Source: Bacteroidales bacterium
GTDB lineage: Bacteria > Bacteroidota > Bacteroidia > Bacteroidales > VadinHA17
Assembly: GCA_029935275.1 (NCBI GenBank)
Contig: JAOZKQ010000003.1
Coordinates: forward strand, 1 to 26,330
Length of the DNA stretch: 26,330 nucleotides
Reading direction: 5' to 3'
Made by a program: the position numbers and the translations under genes. The notes below the pieces were generated by a model, which did not search any database, was not told where the DNA came from, and was given only the letters and a program-made list of their open reading frames with translations. Of the stretch, positions 25,687 to 26,330 are shown one piece after another (position 1 is the stretch's first letter; every line of letters begins with the position of its first letter).

Positions 25687-26187
25687 ATGATTATTGGTAT
25701 TGGAGGTGTGAGCAGATCAGGAAAAAGTTCAATGGCTGCATTAATAAAGGCTTTGTATCCAAAAAAGAAAGTTAGCATATTTTGTCAGGATGATTTTGTA
25801 TTTCCGGTAGGTCAAATACCAAAGATAAATGGTGAGGTTGATTGGGAATGCCCTGAATCTATTGATTTTGATTATTTCCATAGTGTATTGAAGGATGCCT
25901 CCCTTGTAAATGATATAGTTATAACTGAAGGGCTACTTGTTTTTAATAAGCCTGAAATTGAATCTCTGTTTGATAAAAAAATATTTATAAGTATTTCAGA
26001 GAAAGTCTTCAGAAAAAGGAAAATTCCCGATACACGCTGGGGTTCTTTCCCTGATTGGTATGTGGGCCATATATGGGAAAGTTTTATGAAATATGGAAAA
26101 ATTAAAAATGGGAGAACTGATTTTCTTTATGTGAGTGGAGAAATAAAATTTGATGAAAGGGAAATAAGAGACTATTTGGAAAATTAA
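25687..26187 (+). CDS. P-loop kinase resembling nicotinamide riboside kinase (NRK/uridine kinase superfamily)
   Basis: The 166-residue protein starts with the P-loop GVSRSGKSS (7-15). It continues with QDDF (34-37), followed by a Trp at 53, ITEGLLVFN (79-87), a lid-like basic stretch RKRKIPDTRW (109-118) and DWYVGHIWESFMKYGK (123-138). These align by eye with human NRK1: SGVTNSGKTT, SQDDFF, LIIEGFLLFN, KRRRSTR and YFDGHVWPMYLKYR. NRK phosphorylates nicotinamide riboside to NMN in NAD salvage. Eukaryotic NRK1 is about 199 residues; this is shorter, mostly because of less material between QDDF and the EG motif. Uridine kinase is the alternative and substrate cannot be told from sequence. It is divergent from coaX and convergent with the next gene. 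Confidence 0.8.
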   Translation: MIIGIGGVSRSGKSSMAALIKALYPKKKVSIFCQDDFVFPVGQIPKINGEVDWECPESIDFDYFHSVLKDASLVNDIVITEGLLVFNKPEIESLFDKKIFISISEKVFRKRKIPDTRWGSFPDWYVGHIWESFMKYGKIKNGRTDFLYVSGEIKFDEREIRDYLEN

Positions 26188-26208
26188 CCTGACTTCCGGA
26201 AAGCCAGG
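26188..26208 (-). terminator. Hairpin terminator after the partial - strand gene
   Basis: cctgactt (26188-26195) and aagccagg (26201-26208) pair around the 5-base loop ccgga. On the - strand transcript all eight pairs form (one G-U), and the stem is followed by ttaatttt; on the + strand one pair is an A-C mismatch and the T-tract is poor. So it mainly serves the - strand gene ending at 26211, and may also slow the + strand kinase transcript. Confidence 0.6.
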
Positions 26209-26210
26209 CT

Positions 26211-26330
26211 TTACCTGGTACCGGAGATGGCCAGTTCTTCAAGGACATTTGCCGCTTCAGATGTATTCCTAATACCCATTATGGAAAGCGTAAGTCTATT
26301 GTTTCTTTCTTTCATTACATATTTTGCAGG
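26211..26330 (-). CDS. Unidentified protein, C-terminal 39 residues only
   Basis: An open frame enters from the right edge and ends at a TAA at 26211-26213 (- strand). It encodes 39 residues, including ERNNRLTLSIMGIRNTSEAA and VLEELAISGTR at the end. The mixed hydrophobic and polar pattern looks like a real soluble protein, and a hairpin terminator sits directly after the stop, which supports this frame. I do not recognise the family from such a short piece. The start and most of the gene lie outside the window, although a short gene beginning at the internal ATG (26313-26315) cannot be excluded. Confidence 0.6.
   Translation of the reverse strand, partial: PAKYVMKERNNRLTLSIMGIRNTSEAANVLEELAISGTR

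Noticed and set aside
1..26330. Mobile elements, phage genes, CRISPR arrays, defence systems, tRNA or rRNA genes
   Set aside because: No transposase, integrase, Cas or restriction motifs in any real open frame, no regularly spaced repeats, no inverted repeats with target duplications, and no cloverleaf or rRNA-like sequence noticed. Composition is even across the window.

Overview
The window looks like a chromosomal stretch from a Bacteroidota (Bacteroidetes) bacterium. The evidence is AT-rich DNA, starts without Shine-Dalgarno sequences, upstream elements of the TTTG / TAnnTTTG type, an FtsZ ending in the tail I associate with this phylum, a secreted protein with a type IX secretion (T9SS) C-terminal sorting domain, and a MraY with a large extra extracytoplasmic loop. 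The T9SS signal argues for a lineage that has that system; I cannot place it below phylum or class.

Region 1 (1-14967, + strand) is an almost gap-free division and cell wall (dcw) cluster: the end of mraZ, then rsmH, an ftsL-like gene, a division transpeptidase (FtsI/PBP3 type, with a C-terminal PASTA domain), murE, mraY, murD, ftsW, murG, murC, ftsQ, ftsA and ftsZ. Most junctions are 0-14 bp or overlap, so it should be transcribed as one unit. It covers muramyl-tripeptide synthesis, lipid I/II synthesis, septal polymerisation and crosslinking, and the Z-ring with its membrane anchor. murB, ddl and murF are not among these genes.

Region 2 (15076-21498, - strand) holds a secreted CotH-kinase-family protein with a T9SS tail, a membrane-anchored parvulin-type chaperone/isomerase (PpiD/SurA-like), a CNNM/CBS/CorC transporter-like protein and a 77-residue two-helix membrane protein. 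A clear rho-independent terminator lies between the parvulin gene and the CotH gene.

Region 3 (21583-25545, - strand) runs coaX, an outer-membrane beta-barrel protein, an exported TPR protein and an LptC-like protein, with junctions of -8, 17 and 3 bp. With the downstream small membrane protein, CNNM protein and parvulin chaperone this forms a co-directional block dominated by envelope functions.

Region 4 (25546-26330): a divergent promoter region separates coaX from a + strand P-loop kinase that resembles nicotinamide riboside kinases. The window ends in the C-terminus of an unidentified - strand gene, with a hairpin terminator between the two convergent genes.

I found no tRNA, rRNA, CRISPR array, insertion sequence, phage or defence genes. 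Most of the window is core genome. I do not see a convincing undescribed system; the most useful leads are the envelope block of region 3 and a few lineage-specific protein features.
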